Positions 17,838 through 27,353 of a DNA stretch of 64,000 nt are shown in pieces. This DNA comes from Gemmatimonadota bacterium. Its GTDB lineage: Bacteria > Gemmatimonadota > Gemmatimonadetes > Gemmatimonadales > GWC2-71-9. Both the position numbers and the translations under genes were made by a program. The notes beneath the pieces were generated by a model, which saw only the letters and a program-made list of their open reading frames with translations, did not search any database and had not been told where the DNA came from. The stretch is taken from assembly GCA_003222155.1 (NCBI GenBank), contig QHUU01000053.1, forward strand, positions 57,239-121,238. The letters run 5' to 3'. The stretch's first letter is position 1. Every line of letters starts with the position of its first letter.

Positions 17838-19192
17838 CCCTGCCCCACCCCGAACGCGGAACGCGGAAGTGGGAACGCGGAACGAGAGGCAGGTGCGCCT
17901 GTTCCGCGTTCCGCGTTTCGCGTTCCGAGTTCACCCAAGACGTCCGCAAAGTCGTGCGACAGGTGCACCGGCATGGGTACTCGCGCCGCGAGCTCGTCGG
18001 CGCCGACGTCGTCCATGAAGACCAGGTCGTCGTTCACAGACTCCCCCGGCAGCAAGACGAAGTCCAGGTCCGTGCGCCCCGCGAGGGCCCGTTCGATCGC
18101 CGCCGCCGGCAAGAGCCCCGCCGTCGTCACCGATTGACCGAACAGGGTGTTTTCGACGACGACCAGGTCGAAGCGACCCCCGGTGGCGGTCGCGGCCTCG
18201 GCAAGCACCTGCGGCATGAGCGGGCCCATCGCGGTCCCCGTCACCACGCCGATACGTTGCCCGGACAGGTCCGGCAGGCGATCGAGGGCCGCCGCAATGC
18301 GGGTCTGCAGAAAGCGAACGGCGCCCACGCCGTTCTCCCGCTGCTCGAAGTCGCCATACCACCCAGCCTCCGGGAGCGGCTCGCCCGCCTGGAGATAGAG
18401 ATCGTCGGCCCCGTAGCACCACGGCCCGCCCCGCTCGGCGAGCGCGCGCGTGGCCATCCGATCGACGGTCGCAAGGGCCTCGCGGCACTCGGTCACCGTC
18501 GGCTCGCGCACCAGCTCGCGTTTCGAGAACTCAGTGAGCGCCACCGGAACCACGGAGACCGATAACACGGCTGCCCCGAGGCCATACAGGTCGGCGAGCG
18601 TGCGCTCGAGCGTCGCGCCGTCGTTCACCCCCGGAACGAGCACAACCTGGGTATGAAACGCGATGCCGCGCCGCGCGAACCAGCCCAGCTGGGGAATGAT
18701 GTCCGGGGCTTCGGGGTTGCGGAGCAGCCACTGACGGGTCGTGGGGTCCGTGGCGTGCACCGACACGTACAACGGTGACAGCCGGTATTTGACGATGCGC
18801 GCCGCGTCCCACGGCTTCAAGTTGGTGAGGGTGGCGAAATTGCCGTAGCGGAACGACAGGCGGTAGTCGTCGTCCCGGATGTAAAGCGGCGACCGCAGAC
18901 CCTTGGGATTGCCGTCCACGAAGCAGAAATCGCAGTGGTTGCCGCAACGCCGGATGCGCGGCGGCTCGAGCGTGACGCCCATGGCCAGCCCCTCGGGGCG
19001 CTCGACGTCATACTCGACCTCCTCCCCCGTCGCCATCCGGGCGGCCAGCACGAAGCGATCCTCCGCGGTGAGGAACTCCCAGTCGAGGAAATCCTCGAGC
19101 GCCCGGCCGTTCACGGCCAGGAGCTCCGTTCCCGGGGTGAGCCCCAGCTCTGCGCCAAGGGAGTCGGGCGCCACCGACTGGACGCGAATCAT
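17834..19192 (-). CDS. DUF512 / radical-SAM-like protein with N-terminal PDZ-like domain
   Basis: IRRCGNHCDFCFVDGNPKGLRSPLYIRDDDYRLSFRYGNFATLTNL; VEITLFGQSVT-like C-terminal region; N-terminal PDZ-like APDSLGAELGLTPGTELLAVNG. Confidence 0.9.
   Translation of the reverse strand: MIRVQSVAPDSLGAELGLTPGTELLAVNGRALEDFLDWEFLTAEDRFVLAARMATGEEVEYDVERPEGLAMGVTLEPPRIRRCGNHCDFCFVDGNPKGLRSPLYIRDDDYRLSFRYGNFATLTNLKPWDAARIVKYRLSPLYVSVHATDPTTRQWLLRNPEAPDIIPQLGWFARRGIAFHTQVVLVPGVNDGATLERTLADLYGLGAAVLSVSVVPVALTEFSKRELVREPTVTECREALATVDRMATRALAERGGPWCYGADDLYLQAGEPLPEAGWYGDFEQRENGVGAVRFLQTRIAAALDRLPDLSGQRIGVVTGTAMGPLMPQVLAEAATATGGRFDLVVVENTLFGQSVTTAGLLPAAAIERALAGRTDLDFVLLPGESVNDDLVFMDDVGADELAARVPMPVHLSHDFADVLGELGTRNAERGTGAPASRSAFPLPRSAFGVGQG
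17851..17934. repeat. Inverted array of GCGGAAC heptamers encoding the C-terminal tail of the DUF512 protein
   Basis: CGAACGCGGAACGCGGAAGTGGGAACGCGGAACG ... TTCCGCGTTCCGCGTTTCGCGTTCCGAGTT; same unit as the array at 15.7 kb. Confidence 0.9.
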
Positions 19193-19205
19193 GCCGCTTC
19201 AACCT

Positions 19206-19230
19206 GGCCTTCAAGGACTTTGTGAAGGCC
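19206..19230 (-). terminator. Hairpin between the TPR gene and the DUF512 gene
   Basis: GGCCTTCA-AGGACTTTG-TGAAGGCC perfect 8-bp stem; no U-tract, so function uncertain. Confidence 0.3.
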
Positions 19231-19282
19231 CACGTCGCAACCCCAACGCAGGCCAGAACTTCCGACAGTCATCAAATATGGC

Positions 19283-20911
19283 CTAGGAGGCCCGGTAGCG
19301 CCAGCCGGCAATTCGCCTGCCGCTCGCCTGGAGCTCGAAGGGGTGGCTCTGGTGGGGCGAGAGGGAGGGGACGTCATGAGATGCCGTCGCGACGACCTGG
19401 CCTCGGGCGTCGAGGAACTCGACCGTGAGCTGGAACGGTGTGGTGGGCGCCGACTTCAGGCTCAGCGCAGTCCCCGACAGCGATGCACCGGCCGTGTCCG
19501 GAACGAAGCTCGACACCGAGATCTCGACTGCCAGCCCGGAATCGGCGCGCGCAACGTACGTCCGCGTCGAATCGCGCCTGCCGCCGAAATCCCATCCCGC
19601 CGCCACGAGCTTGAGGGATGCCCGATTGAGCGGGTCGAGCACGAGCAGCCGCTGCGCTACCGGCAGCAGGGAAGCCGAATCCCGCAGCTGGTAGTAGGCC
19701 ACGGCGAGGGAGAACAGGGCGTCGCGGCGGTACGGGTTCTTGGCGAGCCCCAGGGTCAGCGCGCGCGCCCCGGCGCGGTACATCCCTTGTTCCACCATGC
19801 GCGTGCCCGGCGCGAACAGCGCGTCGGCCTCGAGCGCCGGAGCGTGCGCGGCCAATGAATCGAACACGGCCGCAGCGCGCGCTGCGTGACCGCTCTGCGC
19901 GTACAAGGTGGCGAGCGCGATCGCGGCCTCGGGCTCCTCCGGATACGCCGCGACATATTCCGAGAGCGCGTCGATCGCCGGTGCGAACGCGGCGGCTAGC
20001 GCGCTCGAGTCGGCGGCGATCTGTCCCAGCGCCGCGGCGAGATGCGCGCGCCGCTGCGCCACGGCCTGTGCCCGCCCCGTGGAGTCGCGCGTGAACAGCT
20101 GCTGGTCGGCCGGCGCGAGCCGTGTCCCGCGGGCCTTACGCGACTGGGAGGAGGTTACGAGCCGGGCGAGCACCGTGGAGTCGCTCGCGATCCCCCGTTG
20201 CGTGGAGTCGAGCCCAGCCCGCAGTCGCAGCGCCCGCTGCGCCGCGGGGTGCCCCTGGACCTTCCGCACCACGAGGCGCCAGGCGTTCGCGAGGGCGTCC
20301 CGCTTGTCGGACGCGAAGCCGGTGTCCACCCCGGCCGCTTTCGCGGCGAGCCGATAATAGGCGAACGCCGAGTCGTCGTTGCCCCGGCTCGCGAGCAGCC
20401 CGGCCGCCGCGGCCAGTGCCTTCGGGTTGGCGGGCTCGAGCCCGACCGCCAGGCGCAGCAGCACCAGACCCGAGTCCTGCTTGCCGTCCTGCCAGGCGGC
20501 GAGGCCGTTGTTGAGCAACTCCCCCCACAGCTCGTGGCGGTGACTCCCGATGTCTTCCGTGCACTTGGGCGCGAGCGCGAGGGCTCGGGCCAGCGCGCTG
20601 TCCGCCCCTGCTACATCGCTGGTCGCGACGGCGAGGCGGCCGAGATAGTACCAGGCGGCGGGGTTCGCGGCCTGCTTGTCCTGGAGAATGGCGTCCGTGA
20701 GGAGTCGCTTCGCCTGAGCGAGCTGCTGGTCGCGCGACTCGGGCTTCTCCGCCGCGCCGCGCAGCGCAGCTATCGCGTTGCTGATCTTGGGGTTAGCCGG
20801 AGGCAGCTCGCAGGGAGGCTGGGGGGACGTCCATCCCCCTTGGGCCGGAAGCAGAGCACCCGGCGCGAGCGAGAGGGCCAAGAGGGCCAAGAAGGCCGCT
20901 GCGGCACGCAT
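19283..20911 (-). CDS. Secreted TPR-repeat protein (paralogue of 30681-32195)
   Basis: Signal peptide; NPAAWYYLGRLAVATSDVAGADSALARALALAPKCTEDIG; C-terminal SSFVPDTAG...VEFLDARGQVVATASHDVPSLSPHQSHPF. Confidence 0.75.
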   Translation of the reverse strand: MRAAAAFLALLALSLAPGALLPAQGGWTSPQPPCELPPANPKISNAIAALRGAAEKPESRDQQLAQAKRLLTDAILQDKQAANPAAWYYLGRLAVATSDVAGADSALARALALAPKCTEDIGSHRHELWGELLNNGLAAWQDGKQDSGLVLLRLAVGLEPANPKALAAAAGLLASRGNDDSAFAYYRLAAKAAGVDTGFASDKRDALANAWRLVVRKVQGHPAAQRALRLRAGLDSTQRGIASDSTVLARLVTSSQSRKARGTRLAPADQQLFTRDSTGRAQAVAQRRAHLAAALGQIAADSSALAAAFAPAIDALSEYVAAYPEEPEAAIALATLYAQSGHAARAAAVFDSLAAHAPALEADALFAPGTRMVEQGMYRAGARALTLGLAKNPYRRDALFSLAVAYYQLRDSASLLPVAQRLLVLDPLNRASLKLVAAGWDFGGRRDSTRTYVARADSGLAVEISVSSFVPDTAGASLSGTALSLKSAPTTPFQLTVEFLDARGQVVATASHDVPSLSPHQSHPFELQASGRRIAGWRYRAS

Positions 20912-20945
20912 GGCGGGCTAGAAATGACGCGCGAGGGACCGGGTG

Positions 20946-22388
20946 TCAACTCCAGGAAAACGTGACCACGGCACCCGCGGCAAGCACATAACGGAAAGAC
21001 TCCCCCGACCACCGCACCGCGAATGTCCGTTCTTGGGCGGCGGTATTCACCACGATCAGCGCCTTGGAGCCGTCGTCCGCGTTCCGGAAGGCCACGGTTT
21101 CGATATCGCCGGGAAAGGAGGTCGATGAGATGCGATGCGCCCCCGGGCGCACGAAGCGGCTGGCGTGCCCCAGGGCATAGTACTCGACGTTGCGTGTCAC
21201 GGTGCCGTTGCCCGAAGCGACGGTCACAACGCCCCGGCAGTCGCCGCATCCACCGGTGTGCGGCCCGTGCTGCTCATCGAGCGCCAGGTTCCAGAGGATC
21301 ACGCCCTTCGCCCAACCCCGGGTGGCCTCGATGATCAGAGTGCGCACGAACCACTTGAGATTGTCCGCGAAGTTGGGTGCCCATTCCCCGCCCGAGCACT
21401 CCGTGAAATACGCGTCCTTGTCCGGGTGCGCGTCGTGCACCACGGTCTGGGCCGAGACGTCGCCCGCATAGCAATGCCAGGCCACGCCCGCCGTGTAACG
21501 TGCGGCTGCGGAGTCACCAAGGACCTGGAGCGGTGACTGGGGCTCGTCCCAATTGTGATCCCAGTCGAGAATAATCGTGCCGATGCCGCTGCGAGCGAAC
21601 AAGGGCCCGAGGTACTGGCCGATGAGCTGCGCGCGGGCCGGCGGGTCGAGCCGCATGCCGGGATAGTCCGCCGGCTCGTAATGCGGCTCGTTTTGCAGCG
21701 TGATCGCGTAGATCGGTACTCTCTCCGCGCGATAGGCCTCGATATAGCGGCGGAAGTATTCGGCGAACGGGGCGTAGGCCTCGGGGCGGAGCGTTCCTTG
21801 AATCAGACTCCCCGTGGTTTTCATCCAGCCAGGCGGGCTCCAGGGCGACGCCATGATCTTGAGCTGGGGATTGATGGCCAAGGCGCGCTGCACCACCGGC
21901 AGGACATACGCCCGATTGGAATCGATCGAAAACTGCGCCAGGCTCGAGTCGGTCTGGCCCGCGGGCATGTCGTCGTAACTGTACTGATGCAGCGAGAAAT
22001 CGGACGCACCCATGGTGAGGCGCGTGAAGCTCAGGCCGATTCCGGGATTGCGGCCGAACAGCTCCTGGAGCAGTGCCTCGCGCTGGGGCGCCGTCATGCG
22101 ATTTTGCAGCAGCCACGCCGATGCGTCGGTGATCGCGGCCCCGAAGCCGACGATCTCCTGATACGTGGTGCCCTCGTCGACGGTGATGGTCGTGGGGGAC
22201 GCCGCGCCGCCCGAAGCGAAATGGATGTCGGGCTCCTGGGACAAGAGCTTGCCCCCGCTGGCCGTGGTCAGCCACGCCTGCACCGCGGGGCCCTGCAGCG
22301 GAGCCTCGGGAGGAGCGTCGGCCGACTGCCCGTTGGATGCGCAGGCCAGGCCGGCGACCAGCGCGAGCGTCGTCACTCGCGACGTCAC
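20946..22388 (-). CDS. Glycoside hydrolase family 30-like (glucosylceramidase superfamily)
   Basis: YQEIVGFGAAITDASAWLL; LSFTRLTMGASDFSLHQYSYDD; KIMASPWSPPGWMKTTGSLIQGTL; YAITLQNEPHYEP; lipoprotein-like N-terminus LVAGLACASN. Confidence 0.9.
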   Translation of the reverse strand: MTSRVTTLALVAGLACASNGQSADAPPEAPLQGPAVQAWLTTASGGKLLSQEPDIHFASGGAASPTTITVDEGTTYQEIVGFGAAITDASAWLLQNRMTAPQREALLQELFGRNPGIGLSFTRLTMGASDFSLHQYSYDDMPAGQTDSSLAQFSIDSNRAYVLPVVQRALAINPQLKIMASPWSPPGWMKTTGSLIQGTLRPEAYAPFAEYFRRYIEAYRAERVPIYAITLQNEPHYEPADYPGMRLDPPARAQLIGQYLGPLFARSGIGTIILDWDHNWDEPQSPLQVLGDSAAARYTAGVAWHCYAGDVSAQTVVHDAHPDKDAYFTECSGGEWAPNFADNLKWFVRTLIIEATRGWAKGVILWNLALDEQHGPHTGGCGDCRGVVTVASGNGTVTRNVEYYALGHASRFVRPGAHRISSTSFPGDIETVAFRNADDGSKALIVVNTAAQERTFAVRWSGESFRYVLAAGAVVTFSWS

Positions 22389-23887
22389 TGCCAGCCCGGG
22401 TTCTGTGTCAGGTTGTGATTGATGTCGAGCTCCGGCTGTGGCAACGGCAGCAGGTTACTCGGCACGCCGTGTACCGTCGTCTCGCCGGGAGCGACCGTCT
22501 GGAGCTCCGTAGTCTTCGCCAGGATCGCCGCGTTGAGGATGCCCCAGCGCGACAAATCGAACCAGCGCTGCCCTTCGAACACGAACTCGCGCCGGCGGTC
22601 CAGGCGCACCGAGTCCCGGAACGCCGCCTGGGACAGTCCTGACACCGGAAGTATCCCGGCACGCCTCCGCACGAGGTTCAGCGCCGCCTCAGCGCTGCCC
22701 GCCGTAGCCGCTCCGCCCTCATTCACGGCCTCGGCGTACATCAGGAGCACGTCGGCGTAGCGCAGCACGATCCAGTTGTTGGACTGCTTCACCCACGCCC
22801 GCGTGTGCATGTTCTGGAAGTCGGTCTCGTCCAAGTACTTGAGGAAGGCGGGGCCGAGCTTGGCCGGAGGATCGGCCCACTTGACCGAGTCCCCAAGTGC
22901 ATCGACGTACGGCGACTTGATGAAGGTCGCGTTCCTGCCGCGGGTGTCGGCGGCCGAGTCGAACAAGGCCGCCAGCGACGGTGCGACCGTCATGAGCCCG
23001 TAGGCGTCGCCGCCCGGGAAGCCCGAGGGAAGACTGAAGAGCGTGTGCACGCTGCCGGACCCCGGATCGAGCAGGCCGTCGTAATTGATCTCGAAGATGC
23101 TTTCTGAGTTGGTGATCTCGGTGGCGATCTTGAAGATGTCTTTGTAGTTGGTAAGCAGCGAGTCGCGGCCGCTGGTCATCACCTGCCCTGCAACCCGGGC
23201 CGCATTGGTCCAGTCCTGCCGGGTGAGATACACCTTGGCGAGAAGTGCCCGCGCCGCGCCGCTCGTCGCCCGCCCGATGTCGGCCCCCGAGTAAGACGCC
23301 GGCAACGCCGTGATCGCCTCCTGCAGGTCGCTCACGATCAACGCGTACACCTGGTCGAGCGGCGTGCGCGACACCTTCAACCCGTTCAGCGACTTCACCT
23401 CGTGCTCGAGCAGCGGCACGTCGCCGAAGCAGCGGACAAGGTTGAAGTAGGCGAGCGCCCGCAGGAAGCGCGCTTCGCCCAGGAGCCGCGTGCGAAGCAC
23501 CGGGTCCATGGTGATCGCCGGCACGCGATCGAGCACCGCGTTCGCACGGTTGATGATCCGATACGCGCTGCCCCACACGTCGCCCATGGGCCACTCGGTG
23601 GACGTGAAGATGTAGTTGCTCATCCGGTGCCCATCGGAGCCGAAGCGCGGAGCGGCAATGATGTCGTCCGTCGCGATGTCCGAGATGTACCAGAACCCGA
23701 GCCAGTACGACCACTTGACCTGTTCGTAGACGCCGTTGACGGCCGCGACCGCGTCCGCGGACGTCTTGTAGAAGTTCTCCGGGGTGAGCACGTCCGACGG
23801 GGCCGGGTCCAGGAAACTGTCACAGGACGTTGCGAAGCCGAGCGCCGCCAGCAGGCCGAGCACCGAGAGTAGTTTGGTCCGTCGCAT
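22385..23887 (-). CDS. RagB/SusD family nutrient-uptake outer-membrane lipoprotein
   Basis: LGFATSCDSFLDPAPSDVLTPENFYKTSADAVAAVNGVYEQ; C-terminal RRREFVFEGQRWFDLSRWGIL. Confidence 0.93.
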   Translation of the reverse strand: MRRTKLLSVLGLLAALGFATSCDSFLDPAPSDVLTPENFYKTSADAVAAVNGVYEQVKWSYWLGFWYISDIATDDIIAAPRFGSDGHRMSNYIFTSTEWPMGDVWGSAYRIINRANAVLDRVPAITMDPVLRTRLLGEARFLRALAYFNLVRCFGDVPLLEHEVKSLNGLKVSRTPLDQVYALIVSDLQEAITALPASYSGADIGRATSGAARALLAKVYLTRQDWTNAARVAGQVMTSGRDSLLTNYKDIFKIATEITNSESIFEINYDGLLDPGSGSVHTLFSLPSGFPGGDAYGLMTVAPSLAALFDSAADTRGRNATFIKSPYVDALGDSVKWADPPAKLGPAFLKYLDETDFQNMHTRAWVKQSNNWIVLRYADVLLMYAEAVNEGGAATAGSAEAALNLVRRRAGILPVSGLSQAAFRDSVRLDRRREFVFEGQRWFDLSRWGILNAAILAKTTELQTVAPGETTVHGVPSNLLPLPQPELDINHNLTQNPGWQ

Positions 23888-23906
23888 AGGATGGGCTCCG
23901 TTTCGC

Positions 23907-26900
23907 TCAGAAGCCGGCGGTGAAGCCGAACGTGACTTGCCGCACCTGCGGGTACGTCCCGTAGTCGAACCCCTGGGCGAGGTTCGTTCGGGCATACTCG
24001 GTGATTTCCGGATCGTAGCCGGTGTAATTCGTGACCGTGAAGAAATTCTGCGCGCTGACGTACAACTGCATCCGGCTCATGCTCTGGAGGTGCATCGCGT
24101 GCAGCCAGCTGGCGGGGAACGTGTACGCCAACCGGATGTTCTTTCCTCGCAGATACGAGCCGTCCTCGATGAAGAGATCGGACTCGCGGCTCTCGAACGT
24201 GTTGCCGATCTTCGGCCTGGGAATGCCGGGCCCGCCCGCCGCCACGTCCTCGAGCTGGTTCACCACGCCTCCAGCCGTCGTGAGGAGGGATCGATTGATG
24301 TTGTAGATCTTGTTCCCCACGGACCACTGGAGGAACAGCGACAGCTCGAAGTTGCGGTAGGTGAGTCGATTGCTGAAACCGCCCGTGTACGTCGGCTGCG
24401 CGTTCCCCAGGATGGTGCGGTCGCCCGGGCCGTCCAGCCCGTCGCCATCCAGATCCTTGTACACAGGCTGCCCGGCCGTGTCGACGCCGGCGTACACCCA
24501 GCCGTAGAACGTGTTGATCGGCTCCCCCACCTTGATGAGCGTCGGGTTCTGGTGCGCCCCACCCCCGATCCCGACCGGGGCCGGGACGATGGTGTCGGGA
24601 CCGAGGTCGAGCACCTTGTTCCGGTTCCACGCGAGGTTCAAGGTCGTCTGCCAGCCCACCACACCCGCGAGATTGACGGTGCTGAGACTCAGCTCGAACC
24701 CGCGGTTCCGCAGGCTGCCGATGTTCTGGAGGGACGTGCTGAACCCGGAAGTGCCTGGGACGGGCACGTAGTACAGCAGGTCGTGGGTCTTTTTGTGGTA
24801 GTAGTCGGCGGTCACGGCGATTCGGCTCTTGAGAAACGTGGCGTCCACGCCCAAATCGATCCCGTCGGTCGTCTCCCACCTGAGGTCGGGGTTCGCGAGC
24901 GTGGTCGGCACGAAGCCGACGCCGCGGTTACCACCGAACACGTAGACCGTAGGGTCCACTCGAGCGAGCGGTCCGTAGTTCGGGATGTCTTGATTCCCGG
25001 TGCGCCCGTAACTCGCGCGCAGCTTCAGGTCGTCGAACCAGCCGAGCCGTTTGACAAAGCCTTCCTCGGAGGCGCGCCAGGCGAGCGCCGCTGAAGGAAA
25101 GAACCCGTACAGGTGACCCGCGCCGAACTTGCTGGAGCCGTCTATCCGTCCCGAAACGGTCAGCAGGTATTTGTCGGCGATACCCCAGCGGGCGCGAGAG
25201 AAGTAGGACACGAGCGACGAATGCGGCGCGGTCGGGTACACGCCGACGAACGTCTTCGCGGCGCCCAGGCCGTTCACTCCCAACGCGTCGGTCGGAAAGC
25301 CCTGCGACGTGCCCGAGATCCCCGCGGTATTGGTGCGCTGGAGCGTGGTGCCGGCGAGCAGGTCCAAAGTGTAGCGATCGCCGAACCGCCGATTGAAGTG
25401 GACCGTATTCTCGAACGACCAGCTCAGCGTCTGCGCCTCCCCGCGACTGCCGTCGCCCGCGCTGTTCGACCCCGGGAGCACCGTCGAGGGCGAGTAGTAG
25501 TCCTGCACCGAGTTGAGGAAGTCCATCCCCACGGTGCTGCGAAGGGTCAGCCCCTCCCGCACGTCGTACTCGGCGAACGCGTTCCCGATGACGCGGTTCT
25601 GCCACTCTTGGTTGGTGATCTCCATCGCCGTAGCCACGGGATTGGGGAACGGTCGGCCGGTGAGCGGGTTGACCCCCGTGAAGTACTCGCCACCCGTAAC
25701 CTTTACGGGAAGCGTGGGCGGGGCCGTAAGGGCGTCCAACATCACCGACGCCGCCCCGCCATTGGGTAACACATTCGCCTGTGACCGACTGAAGGCGAGG
25801 CGGTTGCCGATCCGCAGCCGGCGGCTGACCTTGCGATCGAGGTTGAGCCGGAACGACCCGCGACTCAAGTCGCTGCCGATGACCACGCCATCGTGCTGCA
25901 GCAGGCTCCCGGACACGAAGTAAGTCGTGCCGGCATCGCCCCCCGAGAAGGAGAGGTCGTAGCTGCGCATCGGTGCATTGCGAAAAATCGCGTTCTGCCA
26001 GTCGGTCCCCTTCCCGAACGCGGCAATGTCCGCGGGCGTGTACACGGGCGCCTGTCCGGCATTCGTGTACGCCGTGTTCACCATCCGCGCAAACTGGGTG
26101 GCGTCGAGCAGCGGCAACGTGCGCCGTACGTCCTGGATGCCGTAGTACGAGCCGAACGAGACAGCATTCTCGCCCGAGCGGCCGTGCTTGGTCGTAATGA
26201 GCACAACGCCGTTCGCCGCCCGGGCACCGTAGATGGCGCCCGCCGCGGCGTCTTTGAGAATCTCGATGGACTCGATGTCATTCGGACTCACGCCGGCGAT
26301 CGGGTTCATGCCGTGCACACCCTCCCCGAGCAGCGTGCTGGTCGTCAGCTCGTCGAGGTTGGTGCTCACCGGCACGCCGTCGATCACATACAGCGGATCG
26401 TTCCCCGCCGAGATGGAGTTGCCGCCCCGGATGCGCACCATGGCTACCGCTCCCGGCTGCCCGCTCGATGTCACGACCTCCACGCCGGGCGCCCGCCCCA
26501 GCAGCGCCTCGTCGAGGGACGTGACCGGCGCCGCCGCGACTTGCTCCGACGTGACCGACGACACTGCTCCCGTCAGCTCACGCCGCTCAGTCGTCCCGTA
26601 CCCGATGGCCACCACCTGCTCGAGCTCCGTGGCGTGGGCCGCCAACGCGAAGTCGAGCGCGGCATCCTGGTCCGGGACGACGGTGACCGCTTTCGACACC
26701 GAGCGGTACCCGATGCGGGTCGCCTTCACCGTATGCGGGCCCGCCGGCACGTCCGCGATGCGATAGCGGCCGTCGTCTCCCGATCGCGAGCTGAGCGCCG
26801 TGCCCTCGACGGCGACGGTCGCCACGGCGATCCCCTGCCCGCTCACGGAATCCGTCACGCGTCCGACGATCGCCCCGACCTGCAGCGCGTCCAGCGCCCC

Positions 26901-27335
26901 GCGCTTCACAAGGGCCGCCTGCCCGTTCGCCGTGAGCAACACGTCCACCCCGGCGTCGTACAGCACCGCACTCAGCACCGCGCCGACCGTCAGGTGCGAC
27001 GCGCTGAACGTCACGCGCGCGTCGAGCGGGACGACCGCCCCGCTGTACGTGAGGTGCAATCCCGCCTCCCGGGCGATCGCGGAGAGCGCCTCCCGCAGCG
27101 GAACATCCTTCAAGTCGACCGAGATCGTCTTGCGGAACACCGCGGCATTGCTCGCATCTTTCCACCGCACGTCTGCTCCGCTCGACGCGGGCGCCAGAAA
27201 CCTGGGACCGACCGCCGCGAGCTGGACCGGCTGGTCCGCGTCCTGGGCGTTCGCGACCCGGATCCCCGCGGCGGCGGCGAGTCCCGCGACCAGCGCCACG
27301 ATCGCGCTTGCCCGTCCGTACACTGTGATACGCAT
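23907..27335 (-). CDS. SusC/RagA-type TonB-dependent receptor with N-terminal STN and carboxypeptidase-regulatory domains
   Basis: DVPLREALSAIAREAGLHLTYSG (STN); VGRVTDSVSGQGIAVATVAVEGT; YGTTERRELTGAVSSVTSEQVAAAPVTSLDEALLGRAPGVEV; IESIEILKDAAAGAIYGARAANGVVLITTKHG. Confidence 0.95.
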   Translation of the reverse strand: MRITVYGRASAIVALVAGLAAAAGIRVANAQDADQPVQLAAVGPRFLAPASSGADVRWKDASNAAVFRKTISVDLKDVPLREALSAIAREAGLHLTYSGAVVPLDARVTFSASHLTVGAVLSAVLYDAGVDVLLTANGQAALVKRGALDALQVGAIVGRVTDSVSGQGIAVATVAVEGTALSSRSGDDGRYRIADVPAGPHTVKATRIGYRSVSKAVTVVPDQDAALDFALAAHATELEQVVAIGYGTTERRELTGAVSSVTSEQVAAAPVTSLDEALLGRAPGVEVVTSSGQPGAVAMVRIRGGNSISAGNDPLYVIDGVPVSTNLDELTTSTLLGEGVHGMNPIAGVSPNDIESIEILKDAAAGAIYGARAANGVVLITTKHGRSGENAVSFGSYYGIQDVRRTLPLLDATQFARMVNTAYTNAGQAPVYTPADIAAFGKGTDWQNAIFRNAPMRSYDLSFSGGDAGTTYFVSGSLLQHDGVVIGSDLSRGSFRLNLDRKVSRRLRIGNRLAFSRSQANVLPNGGAASVMLDALTAPPTLPVKVTGGEYFTGVNPLTGRPFPNPVATAMEITNQEWQNRVIGNAFAEYDVREGLTLRSTVGMDFLNSVQDYYSPSTVLPGSNSAGDGSRGEAQTLSWSFENTVHFNRRFGDRYTLDLLAGTTLQRTNTAGISGTSQGFPTDALGVNGLGAAKTFVGVYPTAPHSSLVSYFSRARWGIADKYLLTVSGRIDGSSKFGAGHLYGFFPSAALAWRASEEGFVKRLGWFDDLKLRASYGRTGNQDIPNYGPLARVDPTVYVFGGNRGVGFVPTTLANPDLRWETTDGIDLGVDATFLKSRIAVTADYYHKKTHDLLYYVPVPGTSGFSTSLQNIGSLRNRGFELSLSTVNLAGVVGWQTTLNLAWNRNKVLDLGPDTIVPAPVGIGGGAHQNPTLIKVGEPINTFYGWVYAGVDTAGQPVYKDLDGDGLDGPGDRTILGNAQPTYTGGFSNRLTYRNFELSLFLQWSVGNKIYNINRSLLTTAGGVVNQLEDVAAGGPGIPRPKIGNTFESRESDLFIEDGSYLRGKNIRLAYTFPASWLHAMHLQSMSRMQLYVSAQNFFTVTNYTGYDPEITEYARTNLAQGFDYGTYPQVRQVTFGFTAGF

Positions 27336-27353
27336 GGTCGACCTCCCGTTCCG

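Noticed and set aside
10573-17934. Possible CRISPR array from tandem repeats
   Set aside because: Units are 7-10 bp with no unique spacers, arranged head-to-head, and no cas genes in the window
20860-20911. AGAGGGCCA nonamer x3 at the start of the TPR gene
   Set aside because: Only three units and it encodes an ordinary Leu/Ala signal peptide (FLALLALSLAP); codon repetition is a sufficient explanation
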